From Tannerella sp. (GTDB lineage: Bacteria > Bacteroidota > Bacteroidia > Bacteroidales > Tannerellaceae): 33,697 bases of DNA. The notes beneath the pieces were generated by a model that saw only the letters and a list, made by a program, of their open reading frames with translations, was not told where the DNA came from and searched no databases. Every line of letters begins with the position of its first letter. The first letter of the stretch is position 1. Below are positions 1 through 8,099 of the stretch, one piece after another. Where the stretch lies: NCBI GenBank assembly GCA_031277335.1, contig JAITMM010000203.1, positions 1-33,697 of the forward strand, read 5' to 3'. The translations under genes were made by a program, and so were the position numbers.

Positions 1-7
1 TATCAAG

Positions 8-82
8 TGGGCGTTGACGGATTTGAACCGCCGACCCTCTGCTTGTAAGGCAGATGCTCTGAACCAGCTGAGCTAAACGCCC
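8..82 (-). tRNA. tRNA-Val (anticodon UAC)
   Basis: Reverse complement GGGCGTTTAGCTCAGCTGGTTCAGAGCATCTGCCTTACAAGCAGAGGGTCGGCGGTTCAAATCCGTCAACGCCCA: 7-bp acceptor stem, GGTTCAAATCC T-arm, anticodon loop CTTACAA giving UAC. Confidence 0.96.
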
Positions 83-115
83 TTGTTTTGTGTGCCTGTC
101 TTGCGATAAGCGGTG

Positions 116-149
116 CAAAGATAGGAAACTTTTTGGAATCTGTACCAAA
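116..149 (-). promoter_or_regulatory. Bacteroidota-type promoter for tRNA-Val (-7 box TATCTTTG at 116-123; TTTG at 146-149)
   Basis: CAAAGATA on + = TATCTTTG (TAnnTTTG) on the minus strand about 34 bp upstream of the tRNA 5' end; upstream TTTG at 22-nt spacing. Confidence 0.5.
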
Positions 150-222
150 CATATTTAAAAATATTTTTGGATCGATGAAAAAATATCTTGATGATGTCAG
201 ATTCGCAATGGAAATAATCACC

Positions 223-3200
223 TTACTCCTTGACCTGTATCTTGATATTGGCTTCCTGGATTTTTTTCTCGGAGATGTTGATGGGGCTGCCGAAGAGGAG
301 TTCTTCGCCGGAGCCTGTCTTGGGGAAGGCCATGACTTCGCGGATGGAGGATTTTTCTTCCAGGATCATCATCAGGCGGTCGACACCCCAGGCGATGCCG
401 CCATGCGGGGGGGCGCCGTATTGGAAGGCGTCGAGCATGTGGCCGACGCTTTTCAGCATGCTTTGCCGGTCGTAGCCCATGTTGCGGTAGGTGGCTTCGA
501 GGATGTCTTTCCGGTGCGCCCGGATCGAACCACCGCCTATCTCATTGCCGTTCAGCACTAAATCGTATTGCTGGGCGAGGATGTTTTCGAGGTTGACGCC
601 TTGGAGATGGTCTTGCAGAGACTCAAGTTTAGGCATCGAAAACGGATTGTGGGAAAAGGTCCAGCCGCCGTCGTCCGTCTTTTCAAATTGAGGGAAGTCG
701 ATAACCCATGCAGGGTGTAACTCTCTGGGTTTGATGAGGTTCAATATCTTGCCTAATTCCAGGCGTACGGCGCTCAAGGCGTTGTTGGCTGTCTTGTAAT
801 CTGCTGCGGAGAAGAAGATGATATCGCCTGCGACGGCACCGGTGGAATCGATGATTTCCTGACAGATGTCTTCGCCAAGAAACTTGATGATAGGCGATTG
901 CAGTTCGTTTTCCTTGACGATGATATAGGCCAATCCGCCCAATCCGTGCTGTTGGGCTATCTCCATCAATTTTTCAATCTGTCCTTTCGTCAGCCTTTTG
1001 TCAGTCATATCGCCCTGAACCTTAATACATTTGACAATGCCGCCTTCCCGAATCGGTTTGGCGAATACATTGAATGTCGTCTTCTTTACAATATCCGTTA
1101 TATCAGTCATTTCCAATGCAAAACGCAGGTCGGGGCGGTCGCATCCGTACTTGTTCATTGACTCTTGATAGGTCAATACCTTGAAAGGGAATAATTTCCA
1201 TTCTTTGGAATAAATCTGCCGGACAATTTCATTGAATAAATTGGTATTCAGCGTGATGACGTCCTGCATACTGACGAATGACATTTCCAAATCAAGCTGC
1301 GTAAATTCGGCTTGACGGTCGCCGCGCGAATCTTCATCACGGAAGCAGCGAGCAACCTGAAAATAACGGTCATAGCCGCTGACCATCAGCATCTGTTTGT
1401 ATTGTTGCGGCGATTGCGGCAAGGAATAGAATTTACCGGGGAATTTACGGCTGGGGACGATAAATTCGCGGGCGCCCTCGTCGGTCCCGGCCGATAGGAT
1501 GGGCGTCTCTATTTCTATAAAGTTCTGCTTATGAAGAAATTCGCGTACGAGATGGAGCACCCTGTGGCGATTGACGAGCACCCTGTGCGTCGCAGCATTC
1601 CGGTGGTCGAGAAACTTATAACGCAGCCGGACACCTTCGGACGTCTTGCCGGTTTTACGGATTTCAAACGGCAACGGTTGCGAAATATTCAGAATATCAA
1701 TCTGTTTGGCATCAATTTCTATCTCGCCCGTGCGGATATTATGATTAAAATCTTCGGCGTTGCGTTTCAGGATTTCGCCGGAAACCATCATGACCGATTC
1801 GTCAGGAAGTTTTGCAATCGCGTCAAAATCAGCGATATTATTGCGTGTCATGCGCACCTGAAACACTTCCTGGCTCGAATCACGCAGGTCGATAAAAACA
1901 AGTTCGCCATGGTCGCGGATGCTGGCCACCCATCCTGCCAACGTAACGGTTTCGGATAAATTATTGATGGAAATATCTGATATCAAATGAGTTCTGTATT
2001 GATCCCTGATCACCGGCTCCAATTGACTGCCCTCGCTTGCCTGCGATGTTCCGGTATTCTTTTCCGCAGCGGTTTTACGGTCGGCATCTGCACGGTTGGC
2101 AGCAAATCGCTCCAGTATTTTTTCCTTGATCAATTTGCCGGGAACGGCTTTCGAGGTGGTCTGAACGGCGTCGCCGACCAAAATTCCGATTCTGGCCTGA
2201 TTGCCTGAATTGATTTCGTCGGCAATCTGAGGATATTTTTCCAAAGCTTTGTCGATGGCGTCGTTGATCTTATCTTCCGAGATAAACTTGCTGTCTACAA
2301 ATGACTTATAATCAAACTTTTCATCCACGATTAAATGACGGATCACTTCCTGAAGGACGATAATTGATATTTGATCGCTGCGAAATGCCTTAAACGAATA
2401 GGCCAGCGCATCTATATTATATAAATGTATATAGTCTTCTTCCTTGACGTTGTTGAGCAATGTTTTAGTGACGAAAAGCGGGTCGTCGAGCTGCGCATTG
2501 AGCGCCTGAAACATGGCAGAGCGCGTCGTGTCCGACGTGAAAAACTTGGCATCCTGCGGTCGTACTCCTGCGTTAATCATCACTGTTTCAATGGTAAAAG
2601 GCAACGAAGCCTCATCAACGCGGTTGTGCTCGAGAGCCTCCGTGATATCCACCCAAGGGATGTTAGGATCAAGCATATAGCGATAATCGGCGGCATGTTC
2701 CTTTTTCCGCATCGTCCGCGTCTGCTTGGCGTCGGCGTCAAACAAAACAGTAATCTGATCGGGGCGAAAACTCTTATGATCAACGTAATAGGCAACCTGT
2801 TTTTCTATCTCGTCGAGGATGGCTTCCGTCATGAATTTGAACGAGTTAAGGTTCTTGATTTCAGTGCGCGCATTCAGAATTGAAGTGCCTTCCTTCCGGA
2901 GCGAGACGCTGACGTCCGACTTAAATTCGCCTTTTTCAAGATTTGCGTTCGATATTTTCAACGTTTGCACGATTCGCTGAAGGTTTTGCGCATAAATGGC
3001 CACATCCTCAATCCGGCGAATACAAGGCTTGGTAACTATCTCAATCAGAGGCACACTCGATTTGTTGAAGTCCACCAGCGTATGGTTTTTTTCGTGCAGC
3101 AGTTTTGCGGCATCTTCCTCAATATGAACCTGTTCCAGGTCTACCTGAAAGACGGAACCATCGTTGCGGTAGCATTGCACAAAGCCGTCGGGGATGATGG

Positions 3201-3534
3201 GACTGCGGTACTGCGTCAACTGAAAGTTATTCGCCAAGTCAGGATACTCGTAATGCTTTCTGTCCCAGCAAATCAGCCTGTTTTTAAAAGACGAATGTAC
3301 TGCTTTGCCAAACAGAATGGCCTTATTTACAGCCTCTTTATTCAAAGCAGGCAAAGCGCCGGGTTGACCCGTACAAATCGGACAGATATGCACGTTAGGT
3401 TCGTTCATTTCCGAATTGGCACAGGAGCAGAACAGTTTGGTCGCCGTATTGAGGCGAATATGTGTTTCCAATCCCATAACTATTTCAAGTCCAAGGGATT
3501 TTAATGTCTCCAATATATCTTGAATCTTATCCAT
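223..3534 (-). CDS. gatB-aspS: Fusion protein: Asp/Glu-tRNA amidotransferase subunit B (about aa 1-478) + aspartyl-tRNA synthetase (about aa 512-1103)
   Basis: N-terminal half has GatB motifs (GLETH, CSC...CPIC zinc cysteines, DRKHYEYPD, EIKNLNSFKF, DYRY). C-terminal half has AspRS motifs (GWVASIRDHGELVFIDLRD, GAREFIVPSR, LPQSPQQYKQ, FRDEDSRGDRQAEFTQLD, GIAWGVDRLMM). Single uninterrupted ORF. Confidence 0.95.
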   Translation of the reverse strand: MDKIQDILETLKSLGLEIVMGLETHIRLNTATKLFCSCANSEMNEPNVHICPICTGQPGALPALNKEAVNKAILFGKAVHSSFKNRLICWDRKHYEYPDLANNFQLTQYRSPIIPDGFVQCYRNDGSVFQVDLEQVHIEEDAAKLLHEKNHTLVDFNKSSVPLIEIVTKPCIRRIEDVAIYAQNLQRIVQTLKISNANLEKGEFKSDVSVSLRKEGTSILNARTEIKNLNSFKFMTEAILDEIEKQVAYYVDHKSFRPDQITVLFDADAKQTRTMRKKEHAADYRYMLDPNIPWVDITEALEHNRVDEASLPFTIETVMINAGVRPQDAKFFTSDTTRSAMFQALNAQLDDPLFVTKTLLNNVKEEDYIHLYNIDALAYSFKAFRSDQISIIVLQEVIRHLIVDEKFDYKSFVDSKFISEDKINDAIDKALEKYPQIADEINSGNQARIGILVGDAVQTTSKAVPGKLIKEKILERFAANRADADRKTAAEKNTGTSQASEGSQLEPVIRDQYRTHLISDISINNLSETVTLAGWVASIRDHGELVFIDLRDSSQEVFQVRMTRNNIADFDAIAKLPDESVMMVSGEILKRNAEDFNHNIRTGEIEIDAKQIDILNISQPLPFEIRKTGKTSEGVRLRYKFLDHRNAATHRVLVNRHRVLHLVREFLHKQNFIEIETPILSAGTDEGAREFIVPSRKFPGKFYSLPQSPQQYKQMLMVSGYDRYFQVARCFRDEDSRGDRQAEFTQLDLEMSFVSMQDVITLNTNLFNEIVRQIYSKEWKLFPFKVLTYQESMNKYGCDRPDLRFALEMTDITDIVKKTTFNVFAKPIREGGIVKCIKVQGDMTDKRLTKGQIEKLMEIAQQHGLGGLAYIIVKENELQSPIIKFLGEDICQEIIDSTGAVAGDIIFFSAADYKTANNALSAVRLELGKILNLIKPRELHPAWVIDFPQFEKTDDGGWTFSHNPFSMPKLESLQDHLQGVNLENILAQQYDLVLNGNEIGGGSIRAHRKDILEATYRNMGYDRQSMLKSVGHMLDAFQYGAPPHGGIAWGVDRLMMILEEKSSIREVMAFPKTGSGEELLFGSPINISEKKIQEANIKIQVKE

Positions 3535-4848
3535 TTATTGTCTTTCTTTTAGAAATTGAGCAACATGCAAAATCAAGTCCTCCCTGTTTTTGTTTGCCGT
3601 GATCTGGATGCCTGTCGGCAGAAAAAACGGAGCTGACAAAGCAGGTAGTCCGGCAAGACTAAAAGCCACAGTGAAAGCATCTTGCATATAGTTTTCAGGT
3701 ATTTTCGAATGAATCTGTTCAGGGTCTAAAGTATCTGTATTATAAGAGGCCGAATACGATTTATTATTCACGGGTGAAAGTATAATATCCACATTCTCAA
3801 AACATTCGTTCAACTTACCCATGACGGCGGCCTTTATTTTTTGTGCTTTCAAACGCACATCTTCGTCGTATGCATCTGACAGTAAACAACTTCCGGCAAT
3901 TATCCGGTGTTTTGTCTCTTCCGGCAAATTAGCCGAACGGTCTCCGAGTCCATAGACGGTGCCGTCAAATTTGGCCGAATTGGATGCCGTTTCGGCCATA
4001 GACAACACGTAAAACGTTGATACTAATATGTCTAAATCAAAGAAATCCAGCGGTATCAAATCGATTCCACCGGCCGATAACCTCTCAATCATGGCATGGA
4101 AATCATTTTTTACCGCTTCATCCGTCGCATCATTTTCAATAAAATTTTTAAAATATCCGATTTTGACATTTTGATGTAAATATCCGGTATCGAAAACCGT
4201 TTCCGGAATACGCCCGGCATCGAAGCTGAGGACATCATTCCGGTCTTTTCCGCTTATCACATTGAGTAGAAGTCTAATATCTTCCAGCGAAGAAGCGATG
4301 GGCGAGATGCAGGAGGTAGAAGAAGCCGTCGTGCTTCCCCACCGCGAAACGCGCCCGAAAGTAGGTTTGAAACCGTAGGCATGGGCGTATCCGGCTGACT
4401 GTCTGACTATTCCGCCGTCATCATCTCCAATGGAGAACGCAACATGTCTTTTAGCAATATCGAAAGCCGAAAAGCCGCAATCGCTGTGGTTTTCTAAGCG
4501 GTTAAAGCGTTGTTTCACAACAGGTATGGCGCCTGCGTCCAGCAATTGTTGAACGGCCGTAGCCGTATAGGGCGAAGTATAGTTTTGGAGAAAATCGGTG
4601 CCGCCCGCGCCGACCGTGTTTTGCAGCATCAGCATTTCCTGCACTCCGAAAGGAATGCCTTCAAGCAATCCCAGATGCTCTCCTGCCGCAATCTTTTTGT
4701 CTACTGCCGAGGCCGTTGCGAGCGCTTCGTCCGACAAGAGCAAGTCTTCATGCACCGCAACGGCGGTCAATTTGTCAGTAACTATCTCATAACATGAACG
4801 TTGCTTCGACACAAGTTCATGATGCAGGGTAAATATTTCAGATTCCAT
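3535..4848 (-). CDS. gatA: GatA-like amidase-fold protein, predicted catalytically inactive
   Basis: Amidase-signature framework (GIPFGVQEM..., YTATAVQQLLDAGAIPVVKQ, FSIGDDDGGIVRQSAGYAHAYGFKPTFGRVSRWG) in gatCAB order; TAA directly abuts the gatB-aspS ATG; catalytic residues not conserved. Confidence 0.88.
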   Translation of the reverse strand: MESEIFTLHHELVSKQRSCYEIVTDKLTAVAVHEDLLLSDEALATASAVDKKIAAGEHLGLLEGIPFGVQEMLMLQNTVGAGGTDFLQNYTSPYTATAVQQLLDAGAIPVVKQRFNRLENHSDCGFSAFDIAKRHVAFSIGDDDGGIVRQSAGYAHAYGFKPTFGRVSRWGSTTASSTSCISPIASSLEDIRLLLNVISGKDRNDVLSFDAGRIPETVFDTGYLHQNVKIGYFKNFIENDATDEAVKNDFHAMIERLSAGGIDLIPLDFFDLDILVSTFYVLSMAETASNSAKFDGTVYGLGDRSANLPEETKHRIIAGSCLLSDAYDEDVRLKAQKIKAAVMGKLNECFENVDIILSPVNNKSYSASYNTDTLDPEQIHSKIPENYMQDAFTVAFSLAGLPALSAPFFLPTGIQITANKNREDLILHVAQFLKERQ

Positions 4849-5114
4849 TATTCTTCAAATACTTTGGATACAACTAAGTAATTATTTTTTTGAGCAGGGA
4901 AGTTATTGATTATGATTTGCCTTTCGAGAGCGGAAGCGTCCCTGACGACGTCTTCCCGCAAATCGTTTACAGTAACAGTGTGATTGTCAGCAGTATTTAC
5001 AGGCTGTTCGATGCCGGGGGCATTTCGAACAGCCACGAACAGTTTATCAATCTCTTCCGATGTTGTTGCACCCTCGATATTTGCTAACGCTTCAAGCGAT
5101 ATTTTTTTTTCCAT
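4848..5114 (-). CDS. gatC: GatC-like Asp/Glu-tRNA amidotransferase subunit C
   Basis: 88 aa; C-terminal ...VNDLREDVVRD...NNFPAQKNNYLVVSKVFEE matches the GatC LREDVV...yf.VPkVle pattern; TAA/ATG overlap with gatA. Confidence 0.8.
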   Translation of the reverse strand: MEKKISLEALANIEGATTSEEIDKLFVAVRNAPGIEQPVNTADNHTVTVNDLREDVVRDASALERQIIINNFPAQKNNYLVVSKVFEE

Positions 5115-5116
5115 TT

Positions 5117-5701
5117 TTATTTTTGTTTCGTCCGTTGCCTCATTTTGCCGGCAGCAGGCGGTTGCTGTTTGGAATGAGAGACCGATTTTTTCGGGGCAGC
5201 CGTCTTTTTCTGCGCGGCCGTTTGTCGCGGCTTGGCATCTTTCATCTTTTTATTTTCTTCATCGGCCTCGTGTTCAGCCGTTTCATCAGCTATCTCGCCT
5301 TCTTCCGCTTCGGGGTCGAACGAAGTAATCCCTACGGACAGCAACAGGTTATACCAGTTTATCAACCGTTTAATATCTGTCGGATACACCTTTTCCCTGT
5401 CAAAATCGGGCAAGATTTCGGCAAAATAATTACGCAGTTCATCGGGCGTAGCCTTGGCCGTATCCATCGGAACGGGTTGGAGATTTTCTTTCTCCCTGAT
5501 GTTGTTAAGTACTTTATACAGAGGAACATCTTCGTCGTTTGTATAGATACTAATGTCACCCAAAGAGACCACCTTGTCCCGCGCGTAGGCAGGGATTCGT
5601 TTTTGATCTGTCAACGATTCGACAATCATCAGATGCTGTCCTTGAGTCACCTTCTTGAATAGTCCGGGTTTGCCGGAGATGGAGAAGATCGTTTTAAGCA
5701 T
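5117..5701 (-). CDS. DUF5606-like Bacteroidota protein with Lys/Ala/Gln-rich tail
   Basis: MLKTIFSISGKPGLFKKVTQGQHLMIVESL... start typical of Bacteroidota DUF5606 proteins; 2 bp upstream of gatC. Confidence 0.75.
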   Translation of the reverse strand: MLKTIFSISGKPGLFKKVTQGQHLMIVESLTDQKRIPAYARDKVVSLGDISIYTNDEDVPLYKVLNNIREKENLQPVPMDTAKATPDELRNYFAEILPDFDREKVYPTDIKRLINWYNLLLSVGITSFDPEAEEGEIADETAEHEADEENKKMKDAKPRQTAAQKKTAAPKKSVSHSKQQPPAAGKMRQRTKQK

Positions 5702-5745
5702 AACGGGTCTTTTTTAAATTATACTGTTACTGACTTTTGAGGCTG

Positions 5746-5753
5746 CAAAGATA
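5746..5753 (-). promoter_or_regulatory. -7 box TATCTTTG for the DUF5606-gatCA-gatB::aspS operon
   Basis: CAAAGATA on + = TAnnTTTG on minus, 45 bp upstream of the first ATG; no clear -33 element. Confidence 0.45.
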
Positions 5754-5848
5754 GTATATGTCTGCAAAAACAGGTACATTTATTAGCAGAAAATAACATC
5801 CACGACAGTTTTTTTGACAAAATTTACGCGTAGTATATGAAAAATACC

Positions 5849-5856
5849 TATATTTG
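5849..5856 (+). promoter_or_regulatory. -7 box TATATTTG for the hexokinase gene
   Basis: TATATTTG 32 bp upstream of ATG. Confidence 0.5.
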
Positions 5857-5888
5857 CGCAAAACTAAAATCATATAAAAAAAGTCAAT

Positions 5889-7088
5889 ATGGATAATATT
5901 TTTGATCTAACAACAGAGCAACTCAAAGAGATTGCAAACAGCTTGCAGGCCAAAATCGAAGAAGGCCTCAAAAAAGACGGGATGGAGATTTCGAATATCC
6001 CGACGCATATCACACCAAAACAGGACATTACAGACGGAAAAGTGCTGACGCTCGACTGGGGCGGAACGAATTTCCGTGCAGCCATCATCGAGTTCAGAAA
6101 AGGGAAGCCTTACATCCTCGAAGTGAAGAAGAAACCGCTCTCCGCCAAGGAAACGGCAGGATTCAAACAGGCGGATTTATTCAACGAGATGGCCATGCTG
6201 ATCAGCGAACTCGAAAACCTGGACGACAAGGTGTCGCACATCGGCTACTGTTTCTCCTATCCCGCCGCCTCGAGGCTGAACGGCGACGCCATCCTGCTGC
6301 GCTGGACGAAAGGGATTGAGGTGCAGGGCATGGTCAATCAGCCTGTAGGCGAGCCGCTTATGACGCATCTGAACAACTATAAGAACATTCGCACGACATT
6401 TACCAACATTAAGGTAATCAATGATACGGTGGCATGTCTGTTTGCAGGCTTGAGCGAGACGGGCTATGATTCATACATGGGTCTGATTGTCGGGACAGGG
6501 ACGAATATGGCCAGCCTGATGCCTCTGGACAAAATCGAGAAGCTCAACAGCAAGGACGAAGGCGTTATCCCCGTCAACCTCGAATCGGGAAACTTCAAGC
6601 CTCCCCACCTGACCATCGTGGACAGGCTGGTCGATGCGATGTCCAACAACCAGCACAGCCAGCTTTTCGAAAAAGCCATCTCCGGAGGATATCTCGGCGA
6701 GATTTTCAAGACGCTCTTCTACAATCAACGCATCAAATACGATTTCGACGGCTCGGATATTGCCAAAATGCTGAACGACCCGACCGGCAAGCCCGACAGC
6801 CAAGTCATTGCCGCACAATGGATTTATGACCGTTCGGCGAAACTCGTGGCAGCCTCTCTGGCGGGACTTGCGCAGGTGATCACGGCTCAAAATCCCGATA
6901 TCCGCAAGATATGCCTGGCCGCCGACGGCAGCGTATTCTGGGGCAGGGACAAACACAACGAGACGTATTACAAAAACCTTGTAGCCAAGGAACTTGACAT
7001 ATTGCTGCCCAAAGGCGTGACCATCTCGATCATTGACGAGATGCAAGACCCGAACCTGATCGGCTCGGCTATTTCGGCACTGTCGTGA
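5889..7088 (+). CDS. Hexokinase family protein
   Basis: LTLDWGGTNFRAAIIEF phosphate-1 motif, VSHIGYCFSYPAAS, NDTVACLFAG, GLIVGTGTNMA. Confidence 0.93.
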   Translation: MDNIFDLTTEQLKEIANSLQAKIEEGLKKDGMEISNIPTHITPKQDITDGKVLTLDWGGTNFRAAIIEFRKGKPYILEVKKKPLSAKETAGFKQADLFNEMAMLISELENLDDKVSHIGYCFSYPAASRLNGDAILLRWTKGIEVQGMVNQPVGEPLMTHLNNYKNIRTTFTNIKVINDTVACLFAGLSETGYDSYMGLIVGTGTNMASLMPLDKIEKLNSKDEGVIPVNLESGNFKPPHLTIVDRLVDAMSNNQHSQLFEKAISGGYLGEIFKTLFYNQRIKYDFDGSDIAKMLNDPTGKPDSQVIAAQWIYDRSAKLVAASLAGLAQVITAQNPDIRKICLAADGSVFWGRDKHNETYYKNLVAKELDILLPKGVTISIIDEMQDPNLIGSAISALS

Positions 7089-7765
7089 AGAAAACGGTTT
7101 CGATTCCCTTCATGATGGCGGGAATCCTGTTTGTTGTCTGCTTCATTTTATCCAACTTGCTGGCAACAAAGGTGATCCGTATAGGGTCTATCTCCGGGAC
7201 TGCCGCCCTGCTTGTATTTCCGATTGCCTATATCATCAACGATTGCATTGTTGAGATATGGGGTTATTCAAAAGCCCGTCTGATTATCTGGACGGGCTTT
7301 TTAATGAATTTTTTCGTCGTTGGCCTGACGCAGATCGCCATTGTGATGCCTCCTGCGCCTTTTTGGGAAGGCGACGAGGCTTTTAAGTTTATCTTCGGCC
7401 TGGGGCCGCGCATCGTTGCGGCCAGCTTTTGCGCCTTTCTGGTTGGCTCATTCTTAAATGCTTACGTGATGAGCCGCATGAAAGTGGCTTCCGGGGGCAA
7501 GCACTTCTCCTTGCGCGCCATCGTGTCCACGCTGGTGGGCGAAAGCGCCGACTCGGTCATCTTTTTTCCGATAGCCTTCGGCGCGCTGATCGGCTGGAAC
7601 GAGCTGTGGCTGTTGGCCTTGACGCAGGCGCTCCTGAAATCGCTGTACGAAGTCATCATTCTGCCGGTGACAATCCAGGTAGTCAAATGGGTCAAACGAC
7701 TCGACCAAAGCGATGTATATGATAAGGAGGTGTCGTTCAATCCGTTTAGGGTGAAGGAAATGTGA
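7085..7765 (+). CDS. Queuosine precursor transporter / VUT family (YhhQ-like) membrane protein
   Basis: FILSNLLATKVI..., FPIAYIINDCIVEIWGYSKAR, GESADSVIFFPIAF motifs; GTG start overlaps the hexokinase TGA. Confidence 0.9.
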   Translation: MKKTVSIPFMMAGILFVVCFILSNLLATKVIRIGSISGTAALLVFPIAYIINDCIVEIWGYSKARLIIWTGFLMNFFVVGLTQIAIVMPPAPFWEGDEAFKFIFGLGPRIVAASFCAFLVGSFLNAYVMSRMKVASGGKHFSLRAIVSTLVGESADSVIFFPIAFGALIGWNELWLLALTQALLKSLYEVIILPVTIQVVKWVKRLDQSDVYDKEVSFNPFRVKEM

Positions 7766-7827
7766 TTAAATCATGACAGGATCAAGATTTTTTAGGTTAT
7801 AACCATAAAAAAGTCAATAATAGTTCC

Positions 7828-7835
7828 TATATTTG
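7828..7835 (+). promoter_or_regulatory. -7 box TATATTTG flanked by repeated TAACCATAAAAA motifs
   Basis: TATATTTG; palindrome GGTTATAACC (7795-7804) and a second GTAACCATAAAAA copy between the -7 box and the ATG. Confidence 0.4.
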
Positions 7836-7859
7836 CGGTCGTAACCATAAAAACTTTTT

Positions 7860-7922
7860 ATGAGCAAAAAATCTTCGAAGGGAGATGTTTCTGCAATGAC
7901 GACAACGGATTATGTTGATTGA
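7860..7922 (+). pseudogene. 20-codon ORF (MSKKSSKGDVSAMTTTDYVD*), likely 5' remnant of a gene disrupted by repeats
   Basis: Promoter-like region and ATG followed by only 20 codons; the TGA lies at the first base of a repeat cluster. Confidence 0.35.
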
Positions 7923-8099
7923 ATCCCGTATGGGATTCCCGCTCGGTAGAAAATGTTTGCTATGTAAAGGATGCATTCCGTACGGAATGCATCCAATGTA
8001 TGAACGTCCTATTCTACCGAGCGATACATTCCTACGGAATGCGGAAAAAAATGAACGTCCTTTTCTACCGGGCGATACATTTTGTATGGGATGCCGGGC
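7921..8099. repeat. Cluster of short palindromic/tandem repeats
   Basis: GAATCCCgtatGGGATTC (7921-7938); perfect 26-bp palindrome GGATGCATTCCGTACGGAATGCATCC (7969-7994); inverted CGCTCGGTAGAA (7940-7951)/TTCTACCGAGCG (8012-8023); 51-nt direct repeats starting ATGAACGTCC at 8000 and 8051. Confidence 0.85.

Noticed and set aside
88-3504. Several + strand ORFs opposite gatB::aspS (88-561, 1531-1959, 2425-2883, 2965-3504)
   Set aside because: All lie antisense to a well-supported CDS and show no recognisable motifs or start context.
5060-5662. 200-aa + strand ORF opposite DUF5606
   Set aside because: Antisense to a supported operon gene; hydrophobic/Phe-rich composition is a by-product of Lys-rich coding on the opposite strand.
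7921-8099. Possible CRISPR array
   Set aside because: Only two degenerate 51-nt units with no unique spacers; palindromic repeat cluster fits better.
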